Of a DNA stretch of 64,000 nt, positions 51,437 through 59,638 are shown piece by piece. The notes beneath the pieces were generated by a model. It saw only the letters and a program-made list of their open reading frames with translations. It was not told where the DNA came from and searched no databases. Positions within the stretch are counted from its first letter, which is position 1. Every line of letters begins with the position of its first letter. A program made the position numbers and the translations under genes. This DNA comes from Streptomyces sp. MH60 (GTDB lineage: Bacteria; Actinomycetota; Actinomycetes; Streptomycetales; Streptomycetaceae): NCBI RefSeq assembly GCF_002939385.1, contig NZ_MULI01000011.1, forward strand, positions 79,566-143,565, given 5' to 3'.

Positions 51437-53923
51437 ATGGACCATGGCACCGAGCGGGACGCACCTCCCGGCCACCGTGCCGGACCCGACACCGTGCCGG
51501 CCGACCCCGTCACGGGCCGCGTCCCGCTGGCCGTCGTCGTGGTGGACCGCGACGGGCTGGTCTCCCACTGGAGCCGTGGCGCGCGGCGGTTGTTCGCCCT
51601 GCCCAAGGAAGCGGCGATCGGGCGGCCCGCCCTCGACCTGCTCCCCGTCTCGGGCGTGCTCCCCGGGGACGGGACGGGGGACGACGACCCGGCCTACGGC
51701 TCGTACCCGGACCACGACGGCCTCGGTCCCGGCCTGGAGTCCTCCCTCGACGGGCGGCTCTCCTACCCCTCCGCGGGCCGCGCCCGGCTGACCGTGCGGG
51801 CCGACGCCCGCGTCGACGTGCTCTGGTGGGCGTACCCCCTGGTGGGACCGGGGCCGGAGCGGCTGCTGGTGCTGGCCGCCGACGCGGACGGGCTGCGAAG
51901 GGACTACGCCGACGACAGTGCCGGGGCGGGTGTCGTCGAGCGGATCGCGCCCGGATTCGCCCTGCACACCGACTTCCCCGGCGCCGACGAACTCGCCCGC
52001 CGCCTCCCCGAGATCCTGCCCAGCATGAGCGTCGGAGAGAGCGCCCGCATCGTCGCCCAGGTCCTCGAACTGGGCTATCCCGTCCTGGAGTTCAGCCAGA
52101 ACGACCGGGTGCCCGTCACCCCCGACTGGGGCGTGCCCCGGCGGGCCGAGCGCCGGGCGCGCCGCGAGCGGGCCGCGCGGGCACTGGCGGCCGGTGAGCC
52201 GGTGCCGGAGGAACTGCGCGACGAGGCCGAGGACCTGGAGTACGCGGCGGTCCGCGAACGCCTGGAGTTCCTCAACGAGGTCAGCGGCGCGATCGGCACC
52301 TCCCTCGACCTGGCGCAGACCATCGTCGAGGTCAGCCGCGCGGTCGTCCCGCGCTTCACCGACGTCGCCGGCACCTACCTGCGCGAACAGGTCGTCGCCG
52401 GCGAGGGCTTCCCCGACGGCGTGCCGGACACCACCACCATGTGGCACCGGGTCGCCCTGGAGCACACCGACGAACCCGGCCGCTGGGACGACGTCGTACC
52501 CGTCGGCGAGGCCATGCCCTTCCCGGCGCACACCCCCTTCTTCCAGTGCATGACCAGCGGTGAGCCGGTGCTGGTGCCCCGCGTCACCGAGGAGATGGGC
52601 CACGCCGTCGCCTCCCAGTTCGAGAAGCGGGACATCCGGCCGCTCATCACGGGCCGCTCGATGCTGCTGGTACCGCTGAAGGCACGCAATGTCGTCCTCG
52701 GCTTCATGATCCTGCTCCGGCACCCGGAGCGGCCGGTCTTCAACGACATGGACCGCGTCACCGGCGCCGAACTCGCCGCCCGCGCGGGCCTCGTACTCGA
52801 CAACGCGCGCATGTACACCCACCAGGAGAACGTCGCCGAGACGCTCCAGGACAGCATGCTCCCGCACATCCCCGCGCGGATGGCCGGCTGCGACATCGCC
52901 ACCCGCTATCTGCCGGGCACGCTGCTCGGCCGGGTCGGCGGCGACTGGTTCGACTCGGTCAAGCTGCCGGGCGCCCGCACCGCCCTCGTCGTCGGCGACG
53001 TGATGGGCCACGGCCTGGGCTCGGCCGCGATGATGGGCCAGTTGCGCACCGCCGTCCAGACCATGGCCGGCCTCGACCTGCCGCCCGCGCGGCTCCTGCG
53101 CAACCTCGACGACCTCGCCCAGCGGCTCGGCGACACCCACCTCGCGACCTGCCTGTACGCCGTGTACGACCCGGTCGCCGGTGAACTGCACCTCGCCAAC
53201 GCCGGTCACATCCCGCCCGTTCTGGTCCGTGCCGAGGACGGCGCCAGCGAGCTGATCGACCTGCCGACGGGGGCGCCGATCGGCGTCGGCGAGGTGCCCT
53301 TCGAGTCGGTGCGCGTGCCGGTGTCGCCCGGCGACCGCCTGGTGATGTGCACCGACGGCCTGGTGGAGGTGCGCGGCGAGGACATCGGTGTCGGACTCGC
53401 CACCCTCTGCGAGTCCGCCGCCCACCCGGCGGCGTCCATGGACGACGCCTGCGACACCATCATCCGCGCCCTGGGCACCCGCGGCGGCCGCAAGGACGAC
53501 GTCGCCCTGCTGATGGCCCGGCTGAACGGCATCGAGCCCGACGCCGTCGCCGAATGGCGCATCGCCCGCGACCCGGCCGAGGTGGGCCGCGCCCGCGCGG
53601 CGGTCCGCGAGCAACTCCACGACTGGGGGCTGCCGAAACTGGCGGGCCCCGCGGAACTGATGGTCAGCGAGCTCGTCACCAACGCCGTACGGCACTCCCA
53701 CGCCCGCCCCGTCGAGCTGCGCCTGGTGCGTGCCGACACGCTGCTGTGCGAGGTGGACGACGACGACCACGACCTGCCGGCGCTGCGGAGCGCGGGTCCC
53801 GAGGACGAGACCGGGCGCGGCCTGCGGGTGGTCAGCACCCTCGCCCGCGCCTGGGGCGCCAGCCGCACCGGCGCGGGCAAGACGGTGTGGTGCGAACTGA
53901 CGCTGCCCGCCCGGTACCGCTAG
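51437..53923 (+). CDS. PAS-GAF-SpoIIE phosphatase with C-terminal anti-sigma-type ATPase domain
   Basis: The 828-residue cytoplasmic signalling protein has a PAS-like sensor (about residues 28-150), a conserved linker (LPEILPSMSVGESARIVAQV), a GAF domain (about 275-460), a PP2C/SpoIIE phosphatase (about 474-698; GRVGGDWFDSV, VVGDVMGHGLGSAAMM, DRLVMCTDGLVEVRG, GRKDDVALLMARL) and an HATPase_c domain (about 707-828; SELVTNAVRHS, GRGLRVV). It can dephosphorylate an anti-anti-sigma factor and has a kinase-like module that may act on the same partner, so it probably tunes a stress or developmental sigma factor. No sigma gene is adjacent. The ATG at 51437 follows AGAGGG. Confidence 0.9.
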   Translation: MDHGTERDAPPGHRAGPDTVPADPVTGRVPLAVVVVDRDGLVSHWSRGARRLFALPKEAAIGRPALDLLPVSGVLPGDGTGDDDPAYGSYPDHDGLGPGLESSLDGRLSYPSAGRARLTVRADARVDVLWWAYPLVGPGPERLLVLAADADGLRRDYADDSAGAGVVERIAPGFALHTDFPGADELARRLPEILPSMSVGESARIVAQVLELGYPVLEFSQNDRVPVTPDWGVPRRAERRARRERAARALAAGEPVPEELRDEAEDLEYAAVRERLEFLNEVSGAIGTSLDLAQTIVEVSRAVVPRFTDVAGTYLREQVVAGEGFPDGVPDTTTMWHRVALEHTDEPGRWDDVVPVGEAMPFPAHTPFFQCMTSGEPVLVPRVTEEMGHAVASQFEKRDIRPLITGRSMLLVPLKARNVVLGFMILLRHPERPVFNDMDRVTGAELAARAGLVLDNARMYTHQENVAETLQDSMLPHIPARMAGCDIATRYLPGTLLGRVGGDWFDSVKLPGARTALVVGDVMGHGLGSAAMMGQLRTAVQTMAGLDLPPARLLRNLDDLAQRLGDTHLATCLYAVYDPVAGELHLANAGHIPPVLVRAEDGASELIDLPTGAPIGVGEVPFESVRVPVSPGDRLVMCTDGLVEVRGEDIGVGLATLCESAAHPAASMDDACDTIIRALGTRGGRKDDVALLMARLNGIEPDAVAEWRIARDPAEVGRARAAVREQLHDWGLPKLAGPAELMVSELVTNAVRHSHARPVELRLVRADTLLCEVDDDDHDLPALRSAGPEDETGRGLRVVSTLARAWGASRTGAGKTVWCELTLPARYR

Positions 53924-54120
53924 CGCCGGGCGCTGCCGCGCTGCGGGTGCTCCGCGGTACCGGGCGTACCGACCTGATCGGCCTGGGGGCCGAATCCGCC
54001 CGGCGCGAACGGCTGGTGAAGGAATGCGCCGGGCGCTTGTGGGTGTGCGCCGGGCGCGGTACACCGTACGGACCCGTCGTCGTCGGCGGGCCGTACGTCG
54101 TCGCACCTGGGGAGACGGGC
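53924..54120. other. Gap with a possible relict Pro/Gly/Gln-rich reading frame
   Basis: No intact gene fits this 197-bp gap. On the minus strand one frame reads APGAHPQAPGAFLHQPF and PGGFGPQADQVGTPGT and then a TAG stop near 53924, like the tail of a Pro/Gln-rich Streptomyces protein, but there is no start codon or upstream domain. The GGGGAG near 54107 is the ribosome site of the next gene. Confidence 0.3.
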
Positions 54121-54843
54121 ATGAGCGTGACGAGTCGGTACCGGGACGCCTGGGAGGGCTTCTGGAACGAGGCCTCCGGGGACCGGGGGGCGGTGTTCTG
54201 GGACGCGGAGCCGACGCTGACCGCCGGTCGCCACCTGGCCCACTTCGAACCGCACCTGACCGATCCCACCCTGCCGCTGATCGACCTGGGCTGCGGCAAC
54301 GGCACCCAGACCCGCTACTTCGCCGAACGCTTCCCGCACGTGGTCGGCGCCGACCTCTCCGCCGCCGCCCTCGCCCACGCCCGCCACGCCGACCCGGCCG
54401 GACTGGCCGCGTACCGGCAACTGGACGCCGCCGACAAGGCCGAGGCCGAGACGCTGCACGCCGAACTGGGCGACGCCAACGTCTACGTCCGAGGCGTCCT
54501 GCACCAGTGCGAACCCGACGACCGGCAGCCCCTGGCCGACGCCCTCGCCGCGCTCGTCGGCGAACGCGGCCGCGCCTTCCTGGTCGAGCCCTCCCAGGCG
54601 GCCAAGACCGTCCTGGCGGGCCTGGCCCAGGGACCCGCCGGACCGCCCGCCAAACTCGCCCCCGTCCTCCGCCACGGCCTGACCCCCGGCGCCGTCCCCG
54701 ACGAAGCGGTGCCCGCGTACCTCCGCGCGGCCGGACTGACCGTCCTGGCGAGCGGCGAACTTCCCCTGTTCACCACGGAGTACACGTCGGACGGCACTCG
54801 CATCGAGCTGCCGTCGACGTGGGTGGTGGCCGGCGTCGCCTAG
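54121..54843 (+). CDS. SAM-dependent class I methyltransferase
   Basis: This 240-residue protein has a SAM-binding motif I in LIDLGCGNGTQTRYFAERFP followed by the acidic loop VVGADLSAAAL. The rest of the Rossmann fold is intact (VYVRGVLHQCEPDDRQPL, GRAFLVEPSQ). It resembles small-molecule methyltransferases of the thiopurine or polyketide type, but the substrate is unknown. GGGGAG precedes the ATG at 54121. A Nudix gene follows 10 bp later and is probably co-transcribed. Confidence 0.83.
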   Translation: MSVTSRYRDAWEGFWNEASGDRGAVFWDAEPTLTAGRHLAHFEPHLTDPTLPLIDLGCGNGTQTRYFAERFPHVVGADLSAAALAHARHADPAGLAAYRQLDAADKAEAETLHAELGDANVYVRGVLHQCEPDDRQPLADALAALVGERGRAFLVEPSQAAKTVLAGLAQGPAGPPAKLAPVLRHGLTPGAVPDEAVPAYLRAAGLTVLASGELPLFTTEYTSDGTRIELPSTWVVAGVA

Positions 54844-54853
54844 CGTCGGGGCG

Positions 54854-55315
54854 GTGGATTCGACGCACCGGCCCGCCTCCCGGGTCCTCTGTCTTGACGC
54901 CGCCCACCGCCTGCTGCTCCTGCGCTGGCGGGACCCGTTCGACGGGACGTACGTCTGGGAGCCACCCGGTGGCGGCATCGAGCCGGGCGAGACGCCTTTG
55001 GCGGCCGCGCGGCGCGAACTGGCCGAGGAGACCGGGCTCGATCCGGCGGCGGTGCTCGACCGGTCGGTACCGGTCGAGCGTGACGTGTGGTGGAACGGCA
55101 GGCGGTACATCGGGACGGAGCACTTCTTCGTCGCCGAGTTCGCCGACGAGCGACCGCCGCTGGTGCGGACCGGCCTGCTCCCCGACGAGCAGGCCACTCT
55201 GGACACGTACGCCTGGACGGCGTGGCCGGACCTGGACTCGCTGGCGGACCCGGTCGAGCCGCCGCGGCTGACGGCGGTCCTCGACGCCCTGGTGCCGGAC
55301 GGACCGTGGAGTTGA
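54854..55315 (+). CDS. Nudix hydrolase
   Basis: The 153-residue protein has a canonical Nudix box GGGIEPGETPLAAARRELAE followed by ETGL, with the standard spacing. It should hydrolyse a nucleotide-diphosphate-linked substrate with magnesium. The GTG at 54854 lies 10 bp after the methyltransferase stop. Downstream the sequence becomes repetitive and G-rich before the peptidase operon. Confidence 0.85.
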   Translation: MDSTHRPASRVLCLDAAHRLLLLRWRDPFDGTYVWEPPGGGIEPGETPLAAARRELAEETGLDPAAVLDRSVPVERDVWWNGRRYIGTEHFFVAEFADERPPLVRTGLLPDEQATLDTYAWTAWPDLDSLADPVEPPRLTAVLDALVPDGPWS

Positions 55316-55350
55316 CGGTCCCCTCCGTGAGAAAGCGCTGATCGTAGGCC

Positions 55351-55391
55351 GTACGGGGGCAGTACGGGGGCCGTGCGGGGGGCCGTACGGG
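55351..55391 (+). repeat. Tandem GTACGGGGGCC repeats with G-quadruplex potential
   Basis: Four degenerate copies of an 11-12-bp unit (starting at 55351, 55362, 55373 and 55385) place four runs of G (5, 5, 6 and 3) at regular six-base intervals. This fits the G3+N1-7 quadruplex rule. It lies between a Nudix gene and the DasR-like site of the peptidase operon, on the coding strand. Confidence 0.65.
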
Positions 55392-55399
55392 TCCCCTTC

Positions 55400-55415
55400 A
55401 GTGGTCCAGACCACC
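55400..55415. promoter_or_regulatory. DasR-responsive element (dre-like site)
   Basis: AGTGGTCCAGACCACC matches the DasR consensus AGTGGTCTAGACCACT at 14 of 16 positions, with an intact GTGGTC/GACCAC inverted repeat. DasR is the GntR-family repressor released by amino-sugar phosphates derived from N-acetylglucosamine. The site is 55 bp upstream of the M55 peptidase start. Confidence 0.65.
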
Positions 55416-55420
55416 GATGG

Positions 55421-55429
55421 TTATCCACA
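55421..55429 (+). promoter_or_regulatory. DnaA-box-like nonamer
   Basis: TTATCCACA is a perfect E. coli-type DnaA box, one base from the Streptomyces-preferred TTGTCCACA. It is isolated and five bp from the dre-like site, so a regulatory role is more likely than an origin. Confidence 0.4.
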
Positions 55430-55470
55430 GCCCTGGCAGAGGAGGCCGGGCAGCGCGTACGGTTCGAGCC

Positions 55471-56304
55471 ATGAAGATCCTCATCAGCGCCGACATGGAA
55501 GGCGCCACCGGTGTCACCTGGCCGGCCGACGTGCTGCCGGGGACGCCGCAGTGGGAGCGGTGCCGGTCGATGTTCACCTCGGACGTGAACGCGGCCGTGC
55601 TGGGCTTCTTCGACGGCGGAGCCGACGAGGTGCTGGTCAACGAGGCGCACTGGTCCATGCGCAACCTCCTCCTGGAGCGGCTCGACGAGCGCACGGAGAT
55701 GCTCACCGGGCGGCACAAGGCGCTCTCCATGGTGGAGGGCGTCCAGCACGGAGACGTGGACGGCATCGCGTTCATCGGGTACCACGCGGGCGCCGGCATG
55801 GAGGGCGTCCTCGCGCACACCTACCTCGCCAACCAGCTCACCGGCGTCTGGCTGAACGACGTACGGGCCAGTGAGGGTCTGCTCAACGCACACGTGGTCG
55901 CCGAGTACGGAGTGCCCGTGGTGCTGGTCACCGGGGACGACGTGGCCTGCGAGGACGCGCTCGGGTACGCGCCCGAGGCGCGCAAGGTCGCGGTCAAGGA
56001 CCATGTGTCGCGGTACGCGGCCGTGTGCCGCACCCCGGCCAGGACCGCCGCCGACATCCGGGCCGCCGCCAAGGAGGCCACCGCGCTCGCGGTGCGGCAC
56101 GAGCCGGTGAGCGGCGGGCCGTTCACCCTCGCCCTGGAGTTCGACGCCGAGCACCTGGCGGCGGCCGCGACCGTCGTGCCCGGTGTGGCGCAGGTCGGGG
56201 AGCGGAAGGTGGCGTACACCCACGACACGATGTTCGAGGCGATCCGGACGTTCAAGGCGGTCACGACGATCGTCTCGGCGGCGGTGGAGGAGCAGTATGG
56301 CTGA
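55471..56304 (+). CDS. M55-family zinc D-aminopeptidase (DppA-like)
   Basis: The 277-residue protein has the M55 zinc ligands of Bacillus DppA at matching positions: Asp8 and Glu10 in ADMEG, His60 in VNEAHW, His105 in GYHAG and Glu135 in ASEG. DppA forms decameric self-compartmentalising peptidases that release D-Ala from short D-peptides, for example D-Ala-D-Ala or cell-wall fragments. It is the first gene of a run of peptidases. The ATG at 55471 has no clear ribosome site and TACGGT 13-8 bases upstream, suggesting a leaderless mRNA. It overlaps the M20 gene by eight bases. Confidence 0.9.
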   Translation: MKILISADMEGATGVTWPADVLPGTPQWERCRSMFTSDVNAAVLGFFDGGADEVLVNEAHWSMRNLLLERLDERTEMLTGRHKALSMVEGVQHGDVDGIAFIGYHAGAGMEGVLAHTYLANQLTGVWLNDVRASEGLLNAHVVAEYGVPVVLVTGDDVACEDALGYAPEARKVAVKDHVSRYAAVCRTPARTAADIRAAAKEATALAVRHEPVSGGPFTLALEFDAEHLAAAATVVPGVAQVGERKVAYTHDTMFEAIRTFKAVTTIVSAAVEEQYG

Positions 56305-57628
56305 GCACACGGGGACCGGACCGGACACGGGCGAGCAGGCGTTGGACGAGGTCGTCCGGTTCACCTCCGAGCTGATCCGGATCGACACCACCAACCGGGG
56401 CGGCGGCGACTGCCAGGAGCGGCCCGCCGCCGAGTACGCCGCCGCGCATCTCGCCGAGGCCGGGATCGAGCCCACGCTGCTGGAGCGGACCCCGGGCCGC
56501 ACCAACGTCGTGGCGCGCATCGAGGGCACCGACCCGTCGGCCGACGCGCTGCTGGTCCACGGTCACCTGGACGTCGTGCCCGCCGAGGCCGCCGACTGGA
56601 GCGTGCACCCGTTCTCCGGGGAGATCCGCGACGGCGTCGTCTGGGGGCGCGGCGCCGTCGACATGAAGAACATGGACGCGATGATCCTCGCGGTCGTCCG
56701 CGACTGGGCCCGGCGGGGCGTACGGCCCCGGCGGGACGTGGTGATCGCCTTCACCGCGGACGAGGAGGCCAGCGCCGAGGACGGCTCCGGCTTCCTCGCC
56801 GACCGGCACGCCGCCCTGTTCGAGGGCTGCACCGAGGGCGTCAGCGAGTCCGGGGCGTTCACCTTCCACGACGGCGCGGGGCGGCAGTTCTATCCCATCG
56901 CCGCCGGTGAGCGCGGTACGGGCTGGCTCAAGCTCACGGCGCGCGGACGGGCCGGGCACGGCTCCAAGGTGAACCGGGAGAACGCGGTCACCCGGCTCGC
57001 CGCCGCGGTCACCCGCATCGGCGACCACGAGTGGCCGCTGCGCCTGACCCCGACCGTGCGCGCCGCCCTGACCGAGATCGCCGCCGTCTACGGCATCGAG
57101 ACCGACCTGAGCGACGTCGACGTCCTGCTGGACAAGCTCGGCGAGGCCGGGAAACTGGTCGAGGCCACCGTCCGCAACAGCAGCAACCCGACCATGCTGG
57201 ACGCCGGGTACAAGGTCAACGTCATCCCGGGAGAGGCCGTCGCCCACGTCGACGGACGGTTCCTGTACGGCGCCGAGGACGAGTTCCGCGGCACCCTCGA
57301 CCAGCTCACCGGGCCGGACGTCGACTGGGAGTTCGTCCACCGCGAGACCGCCCTCCAGGCGCCGGTGGACTCGCCGACGTACGCCCGGATGCGTGCGGCG
57401 GTGGAGGAGTTCGCGCCCGAGGGGCACGTCGTGCCGTACTGCATGTCCGGGGGCACCGACGCCAAGCAGTTCTCGCGGCTCGGCATCACCGGGTACGGCT
57501 TCGCGCCGCTGAAGCTGCCCGAGGGCTTCGACTACCAGGCACTCTTCCACGGTGTGGACGAACGGGTCCCGGTCGAGGCCCTGCACTTCGGAGTCCGGGT
57601 CCTGGACCGTTTCCTGCGCACCGCGTAA
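56297..57628 (+). CDS. M20-family metallopeptidase
   Basis: This 443-residue enzyme has the dizinc motifs of M20 aminoacylase/carboxypeptidase-like peptidases: HGHLDVVP (first His and Asp), GRGAVDMKNMD (bridging Asp) and FTADEEA (catalytic Glu pair). A dimerisation domain lies around residues 200-310 (LKLTARGRAGHGSK). It should cleave N-acyl or dipeptide bonds and would trim peptides in the cytoplasm. GGAGGAG before the ATG at 56297 lies within the M55 gene, so the two are coupled. Confidence 0.9.
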   Translation: MAEHTGTGPDTGEQALDEVVRFTSELIRIDTTNRGGGDCQERPAAEYAAAHLAEAGIEPTLLERTPGRTNVVARIEGTDPSADALLVHGHLDVVPAEAADWSVHPFSGEIRDGVVWGRGAVDMKNMDAMILAVVRDWARRGVRPRRDVVIAFTADEEASAEDGSGFLADRHAALFEGCTEGVSESGAFTFHDGAGRQFYPIAAGERGTGWLKLTARGRAGHGSKVNRENAVTRLAAAVTRIGDHEWPLRLTPTVRAALTEIAAVYGIETDLSDVDVLLDKLGEAGKLVEATVRNSSNPTMLDAGYKVNVIPGEAVAHVDGRFLYGAEDEFRGTLDQLTGPDVDWEFVHRETALQAPVDSPTYARMRAAVEEFAPEGHVVPYCMSGGTDAKQFSRLGITGYGFAPLKLPEGFDYQALFHGVDERVPVEALHFGVRVLDRFLRTA

Positions 57629-57670
57629 AGACCCGGGCACCGCCCGGACGAGCAAGCAGCTGGAGGAGAA

Positions 57671-59638
57671 GTGGGGGAGTCAGTGCGGACTCTGCCGTAC
57701 GGATCGTGGCCCTCGCCCGTCGAGGCGGCCCTCGCCGCCGCGCACGACGGACGGCCCGACGACGTCGGTTTCGTCGGTGACGAGGTGTGGTGGACCGCGC
57801 CGCGGCCCACCGAGGGCGGGCGGCGCACCCTGGTGCGGCGGCACGCCGACGGCACCGAGGAGCCGGTGCTGCCCGCACCGTGGAACGTGCGCAGCCGCGT
57901 CATCGAGTACGGCGGCCGTCCGTGGGGCGCGGCCCCGACCGACGCCGGTCCGCTGGTGGCCTTCGTGAACTTCGCCGACCAGCGGCTGTACGCCTTCACC
58001 CCCGGCGGCGGTGAGCCGCGCCCGCTGACACCGCTCTCCCCGGTGGGCGGCGGGCTGCGCTGGATCGAGCCCGACCCGCGTCCCGAGCGCGGCGAGGTGT
58101 GGTGCGTCCTGGAGGAGTTCACCGGCGAGGGCCCCACCGACGTGCGCCGCGTCCCGGTGGCGGTGCCGCTGGACGGCTCCGCCGCCGACGACCGGGCCGC
58201 GGTCCGCGAACTCACCCCCGAGCGGCACCGCTTCGTCACCGGACCCCGCCTCTCGCCCGACGGGCGCCGCGCGGCCTGGCTCGCCTGGGACCACCCGCGC
58301 ATGCCCTGGGACGGCACCGAGCTGATCGTCGCTGACGTCGACGCCGAGGGCATCTTCCAGGACGCCCGGACCGTCGCCGGCGGACCCGAGGAGTCGATCG
58401 CCCAGGCGGACTGGGCCCCGGACGGCACCCTGCTGTACGCGTCCGACCGCACCGGCTGGTGGAACCTCTACCGCGACGGGCGGCCGCTGTGCGCCCGCGA
58501 GGAGGAGTTCGGCGGGCCGCTGTGGAAGCTCGGACAGCGCTGGTTCGCGCCCCTGGACAGCGGCCTGATCGCGGTCCTGCACGGCCGGGGCGCCGCCGTC
58601 CTCGGCATACTCGACCCCGAGACCGGCGAGGTCGTCGACGCGGCGGGTCCCTGGACCGAGTTCGCGCCCGCCCTCGCCGCGCACGGGGAGAGGGTCGTCG
58701 GTGTCGGCGCCAGCCCCCACAGCGGCTACGAGGTCGTCGAGCTGGACGCCCGCACCGGCCGCGCCCGGGTGATCGGCGCCCCGCACCAGGACGCCATCGA
58801 CCCGGCGTACTACCCGCGGCCCCGGATCCGTACCTTCACGGGCCCGGGTGGACGCGAGATCCACGCCCACGTCCACCCGCCGCACCACCCCGGCTGCCGC
58901 GCCCCGGACGGCGAGCTGCCGCCGTACGTCATCTGGGCGCACGGCGGCCCCACCAGCCGGTCCCCGCTCGTCCTCGACCTGGAGATCGCCTACTTCACCT
59001 CCCGCGGCATCGGCGTCGCCGAGGTCAACTACGGGGGTTCCAGCGGGCATGGCCGGGAGTACCGCAACCGGCTGCGTGAACAGTGGGGCGTCGTCGACGT
59101 CGAGGACTGCGCGGCCGTCGCCCTCGCGCTCGCCGAGGAGGGCACCGCCGACCGGGAGCGGCTCGCCGTGCGCGGCGGCAGCGCGGGCGGCTGGACGTCC
59201 GCCGCGTCGCTGGCCACCACCGACGTCTACGCCTGCGGCACGATCAGCTACCCGATCCTCGACCTGACCGGCTGGGGGACCGGGGAGACCCACGACTTCG
59301 AGTCGCAGTACCTGGAGAGCCTGATCGGCCCGTACGCCGAGGTCCCGGACCGCTACACCGAGCGGTCGCCCGCCGAGCACGCCGAGAGCGTCACCGCCCC
59401 GTTCCTGCTCCTCCAGGGACTGGACGACGTGATCTGCCCGCCCGTGCAGTGCGAGCGGTTCCTCGACCGCATGGCGGGCCGCGGCGTGCCGCACGCCTAC
59501 CTCACCTTCGAGGGCGAGGGACACGGCTTCCGCCGCGCGGAGACCATGGTGCGCGCCCTGGAGGCCGAGCTCTCCCTCTACGCCCAGGTCTTCGGGCTGA
59601 CCCCGCCCGGCGTCCCGGCGCTGGAGCTGACCCGGTGA
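57671..59638 (+). CDS. S9-family prolyl oligopeptidase-like peptidase
   Basis: The 655-residue protein combines an N-terminal beta-propeller (about residues 30-380) with a C-terminal alpha/beta-hydrolase. The catalytic triad is Ser504 in RGGSAGGW, Asp586 in GLDDVICPP and His618 in GEGHGFR. The propeller restricts access to short peptides, and the family often acts on acylated or proline-containing oligopeptides. There is no signal peptide, so it is cytoplasmic. The GTG at 57671 follows GGAGGAGAA, 42 bp after the M20 gene. Its stop overlaps the next gene. Confidence 0.9.
   Translation: MGESVRTLPYGSWPSPVEAALAAAHDGRPDDVGFVGDEVWWTAPRPTEGGRRTLVRRHADGTEEPVLPAPWNVRSRVIEYGGRPWGAAPTDAGPLVAFVNFADQRLYAFTPGGGEPRPLTPLSPVGGGLRWIEPDPRPERGEVWCVLEEFTGEGPTDVRRVPVAVPLDGSAADDRAAVRELTPERHRFVTGPRLSPDGRRAAWLAWDHPRMPWDGTELIVADVDAEGIFQDARTVAGGPEESIAQADWAPDGTLLYASDRTGWWNLYRDGRPLCAREEEFGGPLWKLGQRWFAPLDSGLIAVLHGRGAAVLGILDPETGEVVDAAGPWTEFAPALAAHGERVVGVGASPHSGYEVVELDARTGRARVIGAPHQDAIDPAYYPRPRIRTFTGPGGREIHAHVHPPHHPGCRAPDGELPPYVIWAHGGPTSRSPLVLDLEIAYFTSRGIGVAEVNYGGSSGHGREYRNRLREQWGVVDVEDCAAVALALAEEGTADRERLAVRGGSAGGWTSAASLATTDVYACGTISYPILDLTGWGTGETHDFESQYLESLIGPYAEVPDRYTERSPAEHAESVTAPFLLLQGLDDVICPPVQCERFLDRMAGRGVPHAYLTFEGEGHGFRRAETMVRALEAELSLYAQVFGLTPPGVPALELTR

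Noticed and set aside
49442..53923. Apparent 1,493-codon fusion protein ending in the SpoIIE phosphatase
   Set aside because: The first 665 codons are an out-of-frame shadow of the MFS gene. A hairpin terminator, a palindrome and a ribosome site before the ATG at 51437 mark the real start.
54854..55315. Secondary-metabolite cluster around the methyltransferase, Nudix, SRPBCC and MFS genes
   Set aside because: No synthase, ligase or other core biosynthetic enzyme is present, so the genes are better read as independent units.
55421..55429. Replication origin
   Set aside because: A single DnaA-box-like nonamer is present, whereas Streptomyces origins have many clustered boxes near dnaA and dnaN.
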